From the NCBI GenBank assembly GCA_009103225.1, contig RHPI01000140.1, forward strand, positions 1 to 64,000: DNA of 64,000 nt. Reading direction: 5' to 3'. Shown here one piece after another: positions 37,691 through 51,104 of this stretch. The notes under the pieces were generated by a model. It had not been told where the DNA came from, did no database searches, and saw only the letters and a program-made list of their open reading frames with translations. Position numbers and translations under genes: made by a program. How positions within the stretch are numbered: position 1 is the stretch's first letter; every line of letters starts with the position of its first letter. Source of the DNA: Chlorokybus atmophyticus. Its lineage: Eukaryota > Streptophyta > Chlorokybophyceae > Chlorokybales > Chlorokybaceae.

Positions 37691-39557
37691 ACACGAGCAT
37701 GCGCCTTAGCCCACAGCCACGTGCGTCGCAACAGGCCCAACCGTTTGCTAGGCCTTTAAGACACTTCTTGCAACAAGCCTAATGCCTGGGAGGCACAGCA
37801 CGCCACAAATGCGTACACCTGTGACCACACCTTTGTTGCTCGGGAGGGAGGTCTCGCATGTAGGTCTGAAGTTGCTCACTACATAAGGTATCAAGTTGCG
37901 CAACGAGCTTGCACTCTTTGACCAGCTTGTCCACCTTAGCCCTGCCAAACATGCTTGCGGCCACACTGTGAAACATACTAGCATACTTGGGACCGCACGA
38001 ATGCTGCAGCATCATTTGATATGGCTCAATTAGTGTCCACGATAAAGGGGGGTAACCATGAAACAGGATACCCTGCATGTCGTCCAGTAGGTGCTTATTC
38101 CTGAAGTTCAAGTTATTGCCACGAGCTTAAATTCATGAGCATATTAGCGCGAGTCAAGCGTGAATTTGCGGATGCGGCCATGCATGGCCACAATGACGTC
38201 ATCAACAACACAATTTAGGGCGACGTCAAGTAGAGGTGGCGCCTCATTAGTGTCATTACCGATGTCTTTCGCACGGTGCAAATCTTGAGCAAATGTCCCT
38301 CAGCATCAGCAACAGAGCGAGTGGCAATAAGAGCAGCATCCGGAACCCATGTGAGCATGGACTTTATAGCCAAACACATGCCATACTCACCCTTAGGAGG
38401 ATGCAAAACATAAATGCCCCAGACAAGGGAACGGTTATGCGTTATGGGCACGAGCATTGACTCTACTTACCTTTACCTCCACCCATCCCGTGTCTCTGCC
38501 TGTACAGAGCAAATGCGATCTCACGGCCAGCTGAACGTGGAGCTCTTGTACAAGGCGAGCTTATTTTGGAGCGTGAGAGAATTCACAATGCGGCCAGATG
38601 GTGGGGTAACATGCTCAGCGGCTTGTCAAAGCTTGAGCATGGCGCCTTCTGCTGTGCGGGGCCTGGTGAGGACAGGGCCTCCCATAAGCGTCGCTAAAAT
38701 GCTTGCAGCTGGCGCTATAGTTGGTGTTGCTGAATGCGCAGCAAGTTTAGGAGTGGTAGCAAGTGCGGACGGGCCCTGCTTTGGGGCTGCCTGTGCTCCA
38801 GCACCTCTCTAAACTTCACCACCATCCCCCTCTTCCCCCATAGTCGTGTATGCAGTCTCATGCAACTCCTAATAATGTTGATTGTACAGCTAACAGCAAA
38901 ATACACCTCAACACTCTCACAAACAATAAGCTCAGCGCCGCCGGCCCTGCTGCTTTGCTCAAGTACAAAAACAACCTAAATCGATGCAAGGTTGCAAACC
39001 CCTAATGGTCAAAGCTGCATCCTTGCACACAATGCGACATGGCAACATGGTGCGCACAATGGTCCACAATGATGTTAAGGTAATCTGATATATGCCATTT
39101 TTGACAATCTGCGATAGCACAGTGTTGCAATTGTCTCACACGAAGCATTTATTACATGGGTCCAGCGCCCCGTCCCACTACTTACTTGCACAAACCCGTG
39201 CTGAAATGGGCACGAAAACTTTGTGCCAGTCCGAGCAATTGTAAAAGACTTGTGCAAGTATCACAATAAACCGCGCCAATGTTGTTCTGTACATTACAGA
39301 CCAGTAATGGCCCGCATGTTGTGCTAGCAATGGCATGAGATAAACAACCCATGCCATTACGGGCATAAACTTGAACCAATACAGGTCTTAATAATCTGTG
39401 CTATTAGTATTTTAATGTATCATTGCCATTATTGGCACACATGACGTAAATCATCCCAACACTGGCTAAAACTCGAAGGCCTTTCTAATGCGGTATTAAA
39501 CCCGATGAAAGCTTCCATTGTGCAGAACCGAAAGACCCGGGTAATCGCTGAGTACAT
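37691..39557. other. Unrecognised degenerate coding, mostly minus strand
   Basis: Minus-strand frames at 38,457-38,215 and 38,111-37,779 are amphipathic, look protein-like and may belong to one broken gene (pieces such as HLLDDMQGILFHGYPPLSW and MLVPITHNRSLVWGIYVL). I recognise no family. Their position next to the DIRS-like element would fit a transposon accessory gene, but this is only inference. The rest shows no structure. Confidence 0.3.
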
Positions 39558-40033
39558 GAGTTCATTAAGCGCACAAAATGCGCGCACAAGAACTCATAAA
39601 TGCATTATGAGACTCTTATGCCCCTAGTGCCCTAGGCACTTGGCGGCACAAGCACTCGTTGGAGTGAGTTGTGAGTCATAAGCTCCTTATCCAGTCACTT
39701 TAAACCCTAACACGGTGGCGCCATCCTTGGTGTGGGTGAAGCGTGTGATTTGCTTCACAAGTGTATAGGCTTTCTATAGCTTTAACCTCTACGTTAGCAG
39801 CCATATCGCCATCGATAAGTCGAAGTAACTAAAGAAGCGCGTAACTTTCGCACATAATGTGAAGAAGTAGTAGTTTCTATAGTTGTAGCCTAGCACCATA
39901 GTGCAGACTTTTGTATCTATTACACTTATACATCTATATCATGCTGCACTCAAGTGCTGGGCATAGCCACCATATTATTGACCAAAAATGACCCTTAGCA
40001 TGAGCCGCGGGTCGCATATAACTCGTGTGTGAG
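39558..40033 (+). mobile_element. Short non-autonomous element (third copy)
   Basis: Begins GAGTTCATTAAGCGC and ends ACTCGTGTGTGAG, with the internal GTGGCGCCATCCTTGG and AAGAAGCGCGTAA segments shared with the copies at 9434 and 18,803. No clear target-site duplication is visible. Confidence 0.7.
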
Positions 40034-40928
40034 TTCACTCAGCACTTGTCTAAGTATTGAGTGAGTCAGTAGTCGTCAGAAACCGTTCCCATCATTTACT
40101 TATGGGTTAGCCCATTATGACTGTCTGGTATTGAATCACTCAGTCGGCGTGTATAGCTAGTATATTAAATAGATCAATGCGGTTATTGGTGTTAATGTAC
40201 CACAGGTATTTTAACTACTCACTCCACCCAGATTTGAGCCGACAGTTTATGACTTTTTTATATATTTCTTGCCCCGTCGGAATGCAGCAAGCGTGCAAGC
40301 TCAAGCTAAGCGGGTAGTTAGGCGTGGCGTAAGCGGGCGGGCGGGCGAGCAGGATGGCGGGCTTTGTACATTAACAGTGCAAGCGGCAGCTGGCTTGCAT
40401 CAAGTTCCCAGAAAGCTTGCATGCGGGCTACCATGAGCTGATTGTCGGCCTAAATGTGAAGGGTATGCTGGTCTACCCTGCAATTGCGCTGCTCTACTGC
40501 ATCCGCCCTGCAATATGTTGTAAGTTATGAGAGATGTGGCTGAGTACTTGCTACAGTTGCTGCCCCTCTTACCATCAAGCTGCTTACTGTGTGCATATGC
40601 AATGCAGCTGGTGCATGCACGAGCTCGTAGAGTGTGTGTGCTAAGTTGACCCCAACATTTCATGCTACCCCCGTGTGAAAGGAGCGGCGACATCATGTGA
40701 AGCATGCTTTAGAGTGGGCGTTGCCACATGACGACGATTCTACATGAAAACCATTAAAACTCACAGCTTGAAGACTTGGTTTGCTGCAAAGACCACCCAG
40801 TGGTCTTTACTTAATAGTGGAAGCTTTAGCTTTTCTTTAAGGGGCCCTTGTGGTGTGTGTGCTTTTACGCTAAGCAATGCCTTCCACCTTCATGCAAGAT
40901 GCTCTGCGCATGTTCATGTGGATATGTA
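40034..40928. other. No gene recognised
   Basis: No supported coding. A GCGGGCGGGCGGGCGAGC tract lies near 40,333. Confidence 0.35.
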
Positions 40929-43202
40929 TGTTAAATGTTCTAGCTTGTTGAAAGTACATGTATAGGCGGCGCCTACATGTAGTTGGTACGACCAGCTTAA
41001 CCTTTATAGTTACGGGAGTTGCGAGAGTTACGGGAGTTATGGCAGTTATGGTCCACTATGATCGACTTTGACTTTGACCATTGAGTAATGTTGACTAGTG
41101 TTGACTTTGACTAGAGTTGACTAGTGCTTGCGAGCATAGTATACAAGACATTGTATACTGCTTAACACAGTGGGTCGCACATTGTCTATAATTGGCGTGC
41201 TTGCTGCACTTGTCCTTAGTGTGTGCACACTTGTATGTAAGCGGCAAATGCACACACTAGGCGCATCACTGGTTCTCAACAGGTTATGGGCCCACACTCG
41301 CTTGTGTGATCGCTTATGCTAGTGAGAGAAAGTGTTGAGCATAGGCACCTACTAGTAGAGTGTTATTGGGGAGAGGGTGAGATGTACAATTGTGTAGCAA
41401 GCAATGGCTGACACAGATAGGATGCCCATTGAGTCCCTTGATCTGCACAACTATGCTTTATAGTCGTTGAAGATAAAGTTGGTGCTGATCCGCAAGAAGC
41501 TCTGGAGTTTTGTCGACCCCACCTCCTCCTCATCATTGCGGCCCAGAACAGGTGACGCTGGTACCTGAACAGAGAACTCACAATCAGCTTTTGCGCTGAT
41601 AGGCTTGCATTTTAAAGACTTCCATCTCCCTCTTATTGCGGATTGCAAGACTGGACGTGACGCGTGGGAGGTCTTCGACACCCTCTTCAGTGCTAACAGC
41701 AACTCGCGCATATTGCAGCTGAGACGCAAGCTGACACTTTTGAAGATGGAGCACAAAGAGCCAATCCAAAAGTTCATCTCGCGTGCAAGGGAGCTTTGGC
41801 AAGACCTTGCAGCAGTGGGCCACGATGTGAAGGAAGAGGAGGTGATGTGGGCATATTTAGCTGGCTTAGGAAAGAGCTTTGCTATGCTGGTGATTGTGGT
41901 GGAGTCCAGATGTGATTTTGAATTTGCTGATGTAGTGCCTAAGCTGCTAGCTGTGGAAGGCGAGTTGGATGTTGAGGAGATAGAGAATGGTGGAGAACAT
42001 ATCGCACTTGCTGCCTCATCTTCTCAACACACACGAAACAGGAGCAAAGCAGGTGGTGGGAAGCCATCACGTGATAAAGAGTGACACCACTGCAAGATAA
42101 AGGGCCACTTCATTCGCGAGTGCCAAAAGAGGATCCACGATGAGGCAACCAAGGAGGAGCACGCCACGATGGCCATTGCTTTCTAGCATTCGTGAGGACC
42201 TCAAGGAGTTGCAGTGGATGGTGTTCGTCCGTCATCTCCCACTGCAAGGGCGCGTGAAGGACATGCGTAGACGGAGGTCGCAGACGCAAAGGTCTATGAG
42301 AGTTACTGCTAGCCTATGAGTAGTTGCTGGTGATGAGCTGCATACACTAGAGTTTGCATTGCTGTGGAGTTGTTTTTAGTAGCACACAGGTGTGCGATAC
42401 TGGTTGGATCACTTCAGTTAATTGGCATGCAAGGACTAGGTTGTATAGCTAGCTAACAGAAGATGAGAGGGGTGCTTTCCTTGGTAGAAGGGTCTGATCA
42501 ACCCTTGCACGGCCTACACTCTGGTACAGCATTGCTAAGGTAGAGAACTCAGTGTAGGTTATAGCATACTTTGCCATTGAGGGAGTCTTTGAAATCACCT
42601 AAGCAAGGTCGGGCGTGGCGTGGTGGAATCTGATGCGACAACTATGAGGAGGAAACAAGGAGTATAGGAACCTTGTAGTCCTATTGGCAGCACAAGGAGA
42701 AGGATGGTGTCATGGAGAGACAAGCATCAAGGCCGTGGGAGCAACACATCGGTGGGAGTATTAAATGAAGTAAGTTAATGTGGGTAAGCTTGCGAGAAGA
42801 ACTTGGAGTTCAAGGTCAAGCTGCTCGCGTGGGAGTGTTAAATGTTATAGGTTGTTGAAAGTACATGTATAGGCGGCGCCTACGTGTAGTTGGTACAATC
42901 AGCTTAACCTTTATAGTTACGGGAGTTACGAGAGTTGCGGGAGTTATGGCATTTATGTTTAACCATGATCAACTTTGACCATGGACTTTAAACATCGACT
43001 AATGTTGACTAGTGCTAACTTTGACTAGAGTTGACGAGAGTTGACTAGTAACATAGTATATAAGACACTATATATTGCTTAATATAGTGGGTCGCACATT
43101 GTCTCTATAATTGGCGTGCTTGCTGCACTTGTCCTTAGTGTGTGCACACTTGTATGTCAGAGGCAAATACACACACACTAGGCGCATCACTAGTTCCCAA
43201 CA
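40929..43202 (+). mobile_element. Copia family B, copy 2 (gag-only)
   Basis: LTRs at 40,929-41,281 and 42,836-43,202 flank a 1.55-kb interior with gag only. Flanking pentamers are ATGTA (40,924-40,928) and GTGTA (43,203-43,207), matching at four of five positions. The interior is collinear with copy 1 and lacks protease, integrase and RT, so both copies descend from an element already reduced to gag. Confidence 0.85.
41404..42186 (+). pseudogene. Copia B2 gag
   Basis: ATG at 41,404 (MADTDRMPIESLDLHNYA) with early stops at 41,461 and 41,566. A 159-residue open part at 41,605-42,084 includes WEVFDTLF and RARELWQDLAAVGHDVKEEE. The knuckle after the next stop is HHCKIKGHFIREC, with its first Cys changed to His. 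It ends TAG at 42,184-42,186. It is closely related to the gag of copy 1. Confidence 0.8.
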
Positions 43203-45885
43203 GTGTATGTGGCATTTCACATGTGGGTGGGTGTGTGGTGAAGTTGGTTTGTAGTTGTATTGGTACCAGGGGCATACCCATTAGATGCCACATGCCTACG
43301 CCATGCTGAGCGAGAGCTTCCACGAGTCTTGGTTCTTAGCTGTTGGCAGACTCTTCAAAGACAATGAACCTCCTTCGCAAAAGCAGCAACATGTGGCAAG
43401 CAGGTGCAATTGTCATATAAGTGCTAGTCTAAGTACTCAGCACATTGGTTTATACATTTGTAATTGGCAGAGCGTCTCTTTACATGGATGTATTGCTATC
43501 AATGCTTTTTTGCTTTGCTTCTAACTGCTTTGTGATTTTCACAATATTTGTAATTATAGCTGCAGAGTATAACAGGTGAACATCGCAAGCTATTGCTTCC
43601 ACCATCTGCCATTGCAATAGCATAATTGGTGCTGCACAACCCATGCATGTCTTGTGCTACTTTCATTGCACTGTTGCAAGTGTATAATAATACGTGTTGG
43701 TGTCACAATGCCCAGGTCTACTGGTTCAAGCTCACAACTTGTTTGTTGGCCATAGCCCGGACTCGACTGTGCACATGCGCAAAGCGAGTAAGCAGTAGTG
43801 GGGTGAACATCGTTGATATGTATTTGCTTGCTGCATGCTTAAACTCATGTGTAGCATCTCATTTATACAGTTGTCACCCTGCATGCTATTATTGCAACAT
43901 GTGCGCGTGTACTAAAAGCACATGTGCGCTCACTTAATGCTAGTCAAACTACTGTGCAAGCCAAGTGCACATGTGCACGCGCGTCCGTGTGCTAAAAGTA
44001 CGTGTGTGCGTGTGCTGCTGTACTGACAATCTCGGGCTGATCCGTGTGCTGGTCTCAAGCTAACCAATATGCAGGGCTATGTGCATATGTGTGCGCGCGC
44101 ATTCTTAAAGCACTTGTGTAGGTGCGCACTAACATGCGTGCGCTGGTTGCTAAACTGCTGTGTTGTTTTACGAGTCTGCAAGTATATGCGCATGTGCTTG
44201 CAGCATGTGTGGATGTGGATATTGGCATGCATGGGCATGCGCAGGTTTGTTATCAAGCTGAAGTTATGCCACCGGTCTACTAGTCTATTCTGGAGCTGAA
44301 GCAGGGGCCAAGCGTGCAAAGCTCGGACAAAGCTGCCACTAGAGCTATTGCAACATTTGTATGTTGCCAGCGTTGTTGCATAGAGTGTAATGGAGTCTTG
44401 TCCATACTAGCTATATTAATAGTACATTTTCATGGCTTGCTTGATTCATATGGTTGTGTTATATCAATGCAACATGTGATCTCTTGACTATGGGCATGTC
44501 AAAACCATGCTAGTGTCAGCATACCCATTGTTTACGTCACACGCCACTGGCACGTGTAGATTACCTTGCTGTTCGCTGGCACAAGATTCCCTTACTGGTT
44601 GCACAAGTGATTTTGTGCACTAATAAGGGAAATGACCCGATTATCGACACTTATGTTTGACAAGCTACAGCTGTCGTTTTGATTAGTGTTTTGTACAGGG
44701 GCAGCAACCATAGTGCTCCTTTTAAAGTGTCTATAGCGGAATGTATATCACTTTGTTTAAATTGACTGAGCTTGACACAATAAGCCACAAGTAAGCACCA
44801 TGTGTAAATCTTGTCAATTATGAGAGCTGTGCTTAATTAGAGTCCGATACTATACATGGTTGGTATAAGTAGTTTGGCGGTCAATTAATATTGTAAACAT
44901 GATTATGCTTCAAGCATGGTCTATTGGCTATAACTACAGGGGGTGGCGCCGGTTGTGTTTATGTTTTAAGGCTTCTCGTGCACCACTCTCATAAGCCAGG
45001 TGCTGTTTGGCGGCGCCTTAAGCACCTACCATGAAAAGTTGAATAACTAAAAGCTAACAGCATAAAGTTAATTGGGACTTGCGGTTAGTAAAATGAGACA
45101 TCACACAACACTCAATTCCCTAACTTGGGCGCTAGCAACATGTGTAAATGGTGCGATGTAGACCTGTAGACCCGATGTAGACCTAGACGTGTCGCTAATC
45201 CGAGTCATTTCCTTGAAAGGAATTACGATTTATAAGTGGCACCAGCCGCTTTGTGCCAGTTTTGAGGGGTCTTAAGTCCGGATTCAGCAGGCAGGTGCAT
45301 GTATATATCTGCACAAACGGTTTTGTGCCACAACTGGCGCAGCCTGCAGGCCCCATGTGTATGCATTATTGCTCTGCATATAGTATGATAAATGCGGATA
45401 GAGAGCATTTACACCGGCTTATTTACTCCCATTGGTGTTTATTGTGTAGGCCTCAATTCACCCTCAAATCTATTGTATTAACTGCAATGACGCATTGTGC
45501 ATGCAAAATGTGCCACATAAGGTGCGTCGCCGTAATCATTTACAGACAAGTGCAGCACCGCAGATACAACCAATGCAAGCAATGCTTTAAATCCATGTGC
45601 AAAGGTAAAGTCGCATGCAAGGGGGGCACGCCTAGAGAAAAGTGCACTCCGGAAACAGAGGTATGTGGTGAACTTGCATAGCATAGCTAGCATGGTATGC
45701 TGGTTATACTGCTACTAAGCATACCTGTGTAGCAAGCACACACCCACCGCTGCTACAGCCAACAAGCGCGTGCATGTGACTAAAGTTTAATTGTGCGGTT
45801 GTCCGTCACATATTTTTTTAATAAGCTCTTTAACCAAGCTGTAAATGGTCAACAGCGCGATATCTGTAGTGACAATGCACTACAA

Positions 45886-45927
45886 CAAGATAACTATATG
45901 CAATACATCATGCATATAGTTATCTTG
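45886..45927. repeat. 17-bp perfect inverted repeat, 8-nt loop
   Basis: CAAGATAACTATATGCA (45,886-45,902) is the exact reverse complement of 45,911-45,927. The loop is ATACATCA. A related ATGCATATGCATATGCAAATTGC stretch lies at 46,227-46,250. No function is visible. Confidence 0.75.
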
Positions 45928-46690
45928 CTCATTACATGCATACAAGCAATACATGTTTGCTGATTACCAGTGTGTAGTAATTGCATAACTACTAAAGGTG
46001 CCACTTTAGTCGTACCAGGCTGAAAAACTATTCCAACACTCTCATGTAAATGCTTTGGTTAACCTTCATCTCGTGCTCGACATGCCCACGCTCGCATGCT
46101 TGTTGTCCAGCTCCTCCGCTTCCAATTGCTTCCACACTTTCGCGTATGCCACCACGCTGTTGATATGCTCCCACTATCGTGCATGCTCTCACATGTTCAT
46201 GTTGATGTTGCCATTTGCTACTGCTATATGCATATGCATATGCAAATTGCTCAAGATATGCCTACAAGCAATACATGTCTGCCTATTATAAGTGTGTAAT
46301 TATGGCATAACTAATCAAGCCAACTGAACTAGGCTACATGCCGGCTTTCATTAATATGCCGCCTTGGTTGCATAATGGTCACGGAACTCACCAGCGCTTC
46401 AGTCACCCACCGCCGCCATTGTGCAATGTAAGCAGTTAAAAAGGCACTGGCAACAGAGATAATAAGGCGGTGCACACGGCATCGTCATTCATGCACACCG
46501 GTGTGAACAATGTCTGCCAATGATTTGCAGACAACCATCACTGCGTTTGGAAGACATTCAAAGCTAACCGCAATTGATGTCAAGAGTGACAGATTAATAA
46601 CATATCGAGATGAAAAGGTGAACAACATAGAGTTACGATTCCAAGATTGTTGGCACCATCTGTTATGGAGTAATATATTCTCATGATAAG

Positions 46691-46934
46691 CTAAATGACG
46701 TGTTGGCCAGTTACGAGCGGCCGTAAACATTCAAGGCTGGGATGCGTGATTGACAGTTTGTTGACGTGAAGCATGTGACGAGGATTGCCGAATGCTAGAC
46801 AACAAACTTAACGTAAGTCAAATGACGTTTTGGCCAGTTACAAGCGGCTTTTAAAACTCCAGGCTGGAATGTGTGATTGTTGATTTTTTAATGTGAAGCT
46901 TTGGATGAGGATTCCCAATCGTAAGACAACAAAT
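46691..46934. repeat. Imperfect tandem duplication of about 120 bp
   Basis: 46,691-46,808 and 46,817-46,934 align along their length (AAATGACGT.TTGGCCAGTTAC ... AGACAACAAA). It is a local duplication without recognisable coding. Confidence 0.6.
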
Positions 46935-47579
46935 TGTGAAGATAGCGACTTTAAAAAATGGATCATTCGATTTTATCGAATACTTACGCAGATGTTCTTG
47001 AACTATATAGGATGCCACATATACAGTGCATAGATAATCCATTTACACAACATGAGCCGAGTTCTTCACCAAACACAGGACACACAACATGGATATTTGG
47101 GTCGGAAAGGGAGTTGCCGTGTTGGACCACTTAGAAACGGTAATTGAAGCGAAAAGAGCGAAAAAAACATCAATGTGTATGCGATGAACATCTTACAACG
47201 ATGACTGGACTCTGCTGCTGCCTGTATTGACATAGTAGGGCAGCTTGGAACGATCAAGCTGGTGGACGGCTGGAGGTACCGATGCAGTTTACGCCCATTA
47301 TACCAATGTGACATCGGCGTATAAACCACCAGGCTACGGCAGCAATCGTTGCGGCCTTGAAAGGAACCACATGCAAATAATACATCTCTCATAAGCATGT
47401 ACGTGACAAATGACCTTACTCGTCATACATGTATTCCATTAACGCATATATTCTATCGACAAATTTACTTCCTTGGTGGTTGCGATTTTTAGAAAATCTA
47501 TTACATTATACATAATGGCATTCTTTGGTAGCCTCGAACCACATCATCACATGTAACGTAGCTCTTACGTACAAGTGTG

Positions 47580-47622
47580 TTATATATATATATATATATT
47601 TATATATGTATATATATTGTAA
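47580..47622. repeat. (TA)n-rich microsatellite
   Basis: Interrupted TA tract with TATATATGTATATATATTG. Confidence 0.85.
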
Positions 47623-48586
47623 CCTGTATATATGCGTATGTACTTAGTCTATGTTCAAAATATGTATTATCGTATCGAATTATGCTCCTAGCGAGGTACC
47701 CCCCTCCCCTCCCCCCCGGTTACAAAACTGGGCCCCTTGCACGGGCCACCGCATAAGCGACATTTTTATCTCCAGCGCACCGCGTGCACACGGCGCGGCT
47801 TGCGCTAACCGGCTGTTAAACGTTTTGGTCGAGGCCGCGGGGCTTTCAGTTCAACCTAATATATCTCAGACCGGCAAAGCGTAACACCACAAAGGTCAGA
47901 GGTAAGTCACACTGGTTCAATTGAACCTCAATGCAACTGAAGTCATACCATTTACGCCGTTCTGTTTTTGGTTTTCTATTTCACCAATACATCGCATCGA
48001 CTTAGGGACTGGTTATTTTGCGGCGAACAGGCAATCAGCCGGTTCACAGCTCTCAGGCCGGCGACAGCCGGCTGAACGGTAAGCCTCTGCTGTTCCCAGG
48101 CGTTAGATGCGTGAACAGCAGGCACTAAACACTATGACCTCCTACGTAAGCTGCGCCGTTTGACGTCAATGCAGAGCTTGACGAATGGGCGCGCAGAGTC
48201 CTCGCTCGCGCTAACGTAGAAAGCGAGCTTCGGAGTGCGCCACGTCGCGTTGTCGCCAGCAGAGCAGGCGGCGGCTAACCGTACGCTCGCGGTTAAGTGC
48301 TCCGAAACTGACTAGAGGTTGGTTGCGGGCACACACTTAGCCTGATAGCAGTTAGGCTAGCGGGCTTGTGCCCGCCAAAGAGAACCGAGGTTAGCTCTGG
48401 GACGGGTTCAAAGGTAACCACGGTCGGCTACTTTGGCGGCAGTGCGACGGGGACAACCTTAACGCAACAAGGGCGTCTGGGTGCTGCCTGGGTGCAGCTT
48501 AACACTGGTAAATCACAGTGCGCATGCCTGCTCTGAACTGCTCAAGCTATCCGCAATAGGGCAGGCAGTGCGTGGTGTGGGCGGCA
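47623..48586. promoter_or_regulatory. Upstream region of the desaturase; G+C rise
   Basis: Base composition changes from A+T-rich repeats to G+C-rich sequence across this stretch. It is presumably the promoter and 5' UTR of the desaturase. An inverted repeat of CCGGC words (AGCCGG ... CCGGCTG) lies at about 48,035-48,075. No TATA box is evident. Confidence 0.35.
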
Positions 48587-50964
48587 ATGGCGGCGGCGGC
48601 GGCAATGGCGGCGGCGGCGAGCTGCGCGCGACTGTCGTCGGCATCGCTGTCAGCTCAGAGGGCCAGGAGCAGCAAACTCGCGTATCACGCAAGGGGTTTG
48701 CCTGCGTTGAGGCCCAGAAAGTCGCCTGGCAATGGAGGTGTACGACTCCTCGGCAGCCGCCTGCAGCGCAAGCCCGTTGCCATGGTTGCAGTGCCCCCAG
48801 CCGTGCCATTGCACGAGGAGTTTGAAGACCGACGCAATTCCATGTTTGACGCACAAAACCCCGCGCAGGTAGCTGAGAATTGTGCATGGTGCGATGAGTT
48901 TGCTTTCCTTGGCTGTCGTTGTCGCGCTGCAGACAGTGCTCATTACGAGCTTCTGCACAAGCCGTCGTGCAGATGTTCAACGTCACAGCGTCAGAGGTCA
49001 GAGGACTGGACGTTTGGTGGTGTAACTTGTTGAGTTGAGATAGTCGTCTTGTTACAGCACTTGTCGTTCGTACAAAACGATTGGCACTCCTCGTCCTGTT
49101 CGGTAAATGCCGCAGTCCGCGCTGCAGGCAGTTCTTCAAACTATTTTAGAGTTGCTCCTTATGTCTGTGCATTCTGTTTGTCTTCAAGTCTTACATAGTA
49201 TGCCTCAGTCGTGCTGAGACAAGTTTCTCAGGAGCCCGAAGGTTTCGACCCTGGCGCTGCTCCTCCCTTCGGCCTCACAGACTTGCGCAAAGCGATTCCC
49301 GAAGCATGCTGGCAGAAGGACACAACAAAATCCATGCTGCATATGTTCCGCGACGTTGCCATTGTAGGTGCACTAGCTGCTGCAGCTGCCTTCATCAACA
49401 GCTGGTGGGTGTGGCCCGCGTACTGGATTGCGCAAGGCACCATGTTCTGGGCGCTGTTTGTCGTAGGACACGACTGGTAAGTGTATGATGCCGTGCCAAT
49501 CATGGGCGCTTGTCCCATAAGGATCTTGCAAGCTGCGCTCTTGTGCCGCTGGTAGTGTGGCAATTGCTGAGAGCTTTGTTCTGGTTGCAGTGGCCATGGC
49601 AGCTTCTCTAACAATAAGGCATTGAACAACTTCATCGGGCACTTGACACACTCGTCCATCCTTGTACCATTCCATGGCTGGTAAGTACTGCATAAGTGCC
49701 TCCATAGAATTTCTCAACGCCTTACCTCAACACGCCTCACCTCAACACGCCTCACCTCAACAAGTATTGCATGCACTGACGAATCCATGCACAGGCGCAT
49801 CAGCCATCGCACACACCATGCCAACCATGGCCACGTGGAGAACGACGAGTCGTGGACCCCGGTCAGTCACGGCTGTGCTGCGGACTTGGTAGCATTGTAG
49901 TGCAACTGGCTGGTGCTCATGTTGGGCTCTTGTGACAGATTGCCAAGTCACAGTATCAGAATATGGATGCGTGGGCCAAGGCTGGTCGATTGGCGCTCCC
50001 CTGGTCATTGTTTGTATATCCTTTCTACCTGGTATGTGCAAGCCTGTTGTGCAACAGCAACACCACACATCGCATTGTATCGCAAGGCTTTAGTGTCACT
50101 GACTGATGTGTGTTGTTGCACAGTTTGTTGGCTCCGTTGAGCAGGCAGGCTCGCATTTTGACCCCAACTACAAGCTGTTTGCCAAGAACGAGCGCAATGA
50201 CATTATCGAGTCCAGGAACTGGGTGATTGGTATGGGAGTGATCCTGGCTGCTCTTGCCTTCCTGGAGGGACCTGCCATGCTGTTCAAGACATACATTGTA
50301 CCCTACTGGGTGAGTTGTTGTGTTGCAACGGGGGCTGCAAGCCGTCACATGTTGTGGGCTAGACTGTTTGTGGCAAACATGTCGTAGTAACACAGCTTTA
50401 CTTGACAGAGGTCTGTATTGCTGACGCTGTGTGCGCAGATCAATGTCATGTGGCTTGATGCCGTTACCTACTTGCATCACCATGGACCTGAGGATAACAC
50501 GCCTAGAGTCCCGTGGTACCGTGGTGAGGAGTGGAGCTATCTGCGCGGTGGGCTTTCGACCATTGACCGCGACTATGGCCTCTTCAACAACATCCACCAT
50601 GACATTGGCACGCATGTGGTTCATCACATCTTCCCGCAGATCCCCCATTACAACTTGCTGGACGCGGTAAGCTCGCATGCACAATGCCTGCCATTGCCAC
50701 CTGATAGAAGCAGTTTTTCGCTGCAATTCAAGGAAGTGGCCATGTTTGACTGTGGTTGTTGGTGTGCAGACCAAGGGCGCCAAGACAGTCATGGGCGAGT
50801 ATTACCGCGAGCCAAAGCCATCGCCCGGGCCGCTGCCATTGCACTTGCTCCAGCCTCTCGTTAGGAGCTTCTCCGAGGATCATTATGTTGATGACCACGG
50901 AGATGTGGTGTACTACAAGAAGGACCCCAACTTCAACATCATGAAGCGTGCGATAGTTGACTAA
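48587..50964 (+). CDS. FAD7: Plastid omega-3 fatty acid desaturase (FAD7/FAD8-like)
   Basis: Eight exons join in frame: 48,587-48,868, 49,232-49,476, 49,591-49,680, 49,795-49,861, 49,939-50,031, 50,124-50,309, 50,439-50,666 and 50,770-50,964, giving 461 residues. All introns are GT-AG. The enzyme inserts the third double bond into 18:2 and 16:2 acyl chains on plastid glycerolipids, with ferredoxin as electron donor. The three di-iron histidine boxes are HDCGH (174-178, split by intron 2), HRTHH (210-214) and HVVHH (380-384). HDCGHGSFS with HRTHH marks the omega-3 rather than the delta-12 branch. The Ala/Ser/Arg-rich N-terminus (about 1-65) looks like a chloroplast transit peptide. Hydrophobic segments at about 128-155 and 285-310 fit the membrane topology. 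The C-terminus lacks the ER retrieval signal of FAD3. The first in-frame ATG was chosen; a second lies six codons later. Length and completeness suggest a functional gene. Confidence 0.93.
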
Positions 50965-51104
50965 GTTGTGCATAGGCTAACCCTCAAACAGCACCAGCAC
51001 TGTCTGCGCCAGAAGTGATATGCTCGGCGTCATGCCGCTTGCGCTCCTGACTTCCCACCAGAGTTCTTATCAACAGCGCTCTCAGGCCATGCGCACATTG
51101 GCGC

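Larger units (their letters stand above)
43203..47570. other. No gene recognised; small repeats only
   Basis: This 4.4-kb stretch has no frame that resembles a known protein. It holds GTGTGCGCGCG-type alternating purine-pyrimidine sequence at 43,970-44,110, a perfect hairpin at 45,886 and a local duplication at 46,691. Confidence 0.35.

Noticed and set aside
48513..49139. 208-residue minus-strand frame over the desaturase start
   Set aside because: Shadow of the transit-peptide exon; proline-rich because of the GGC repeats.
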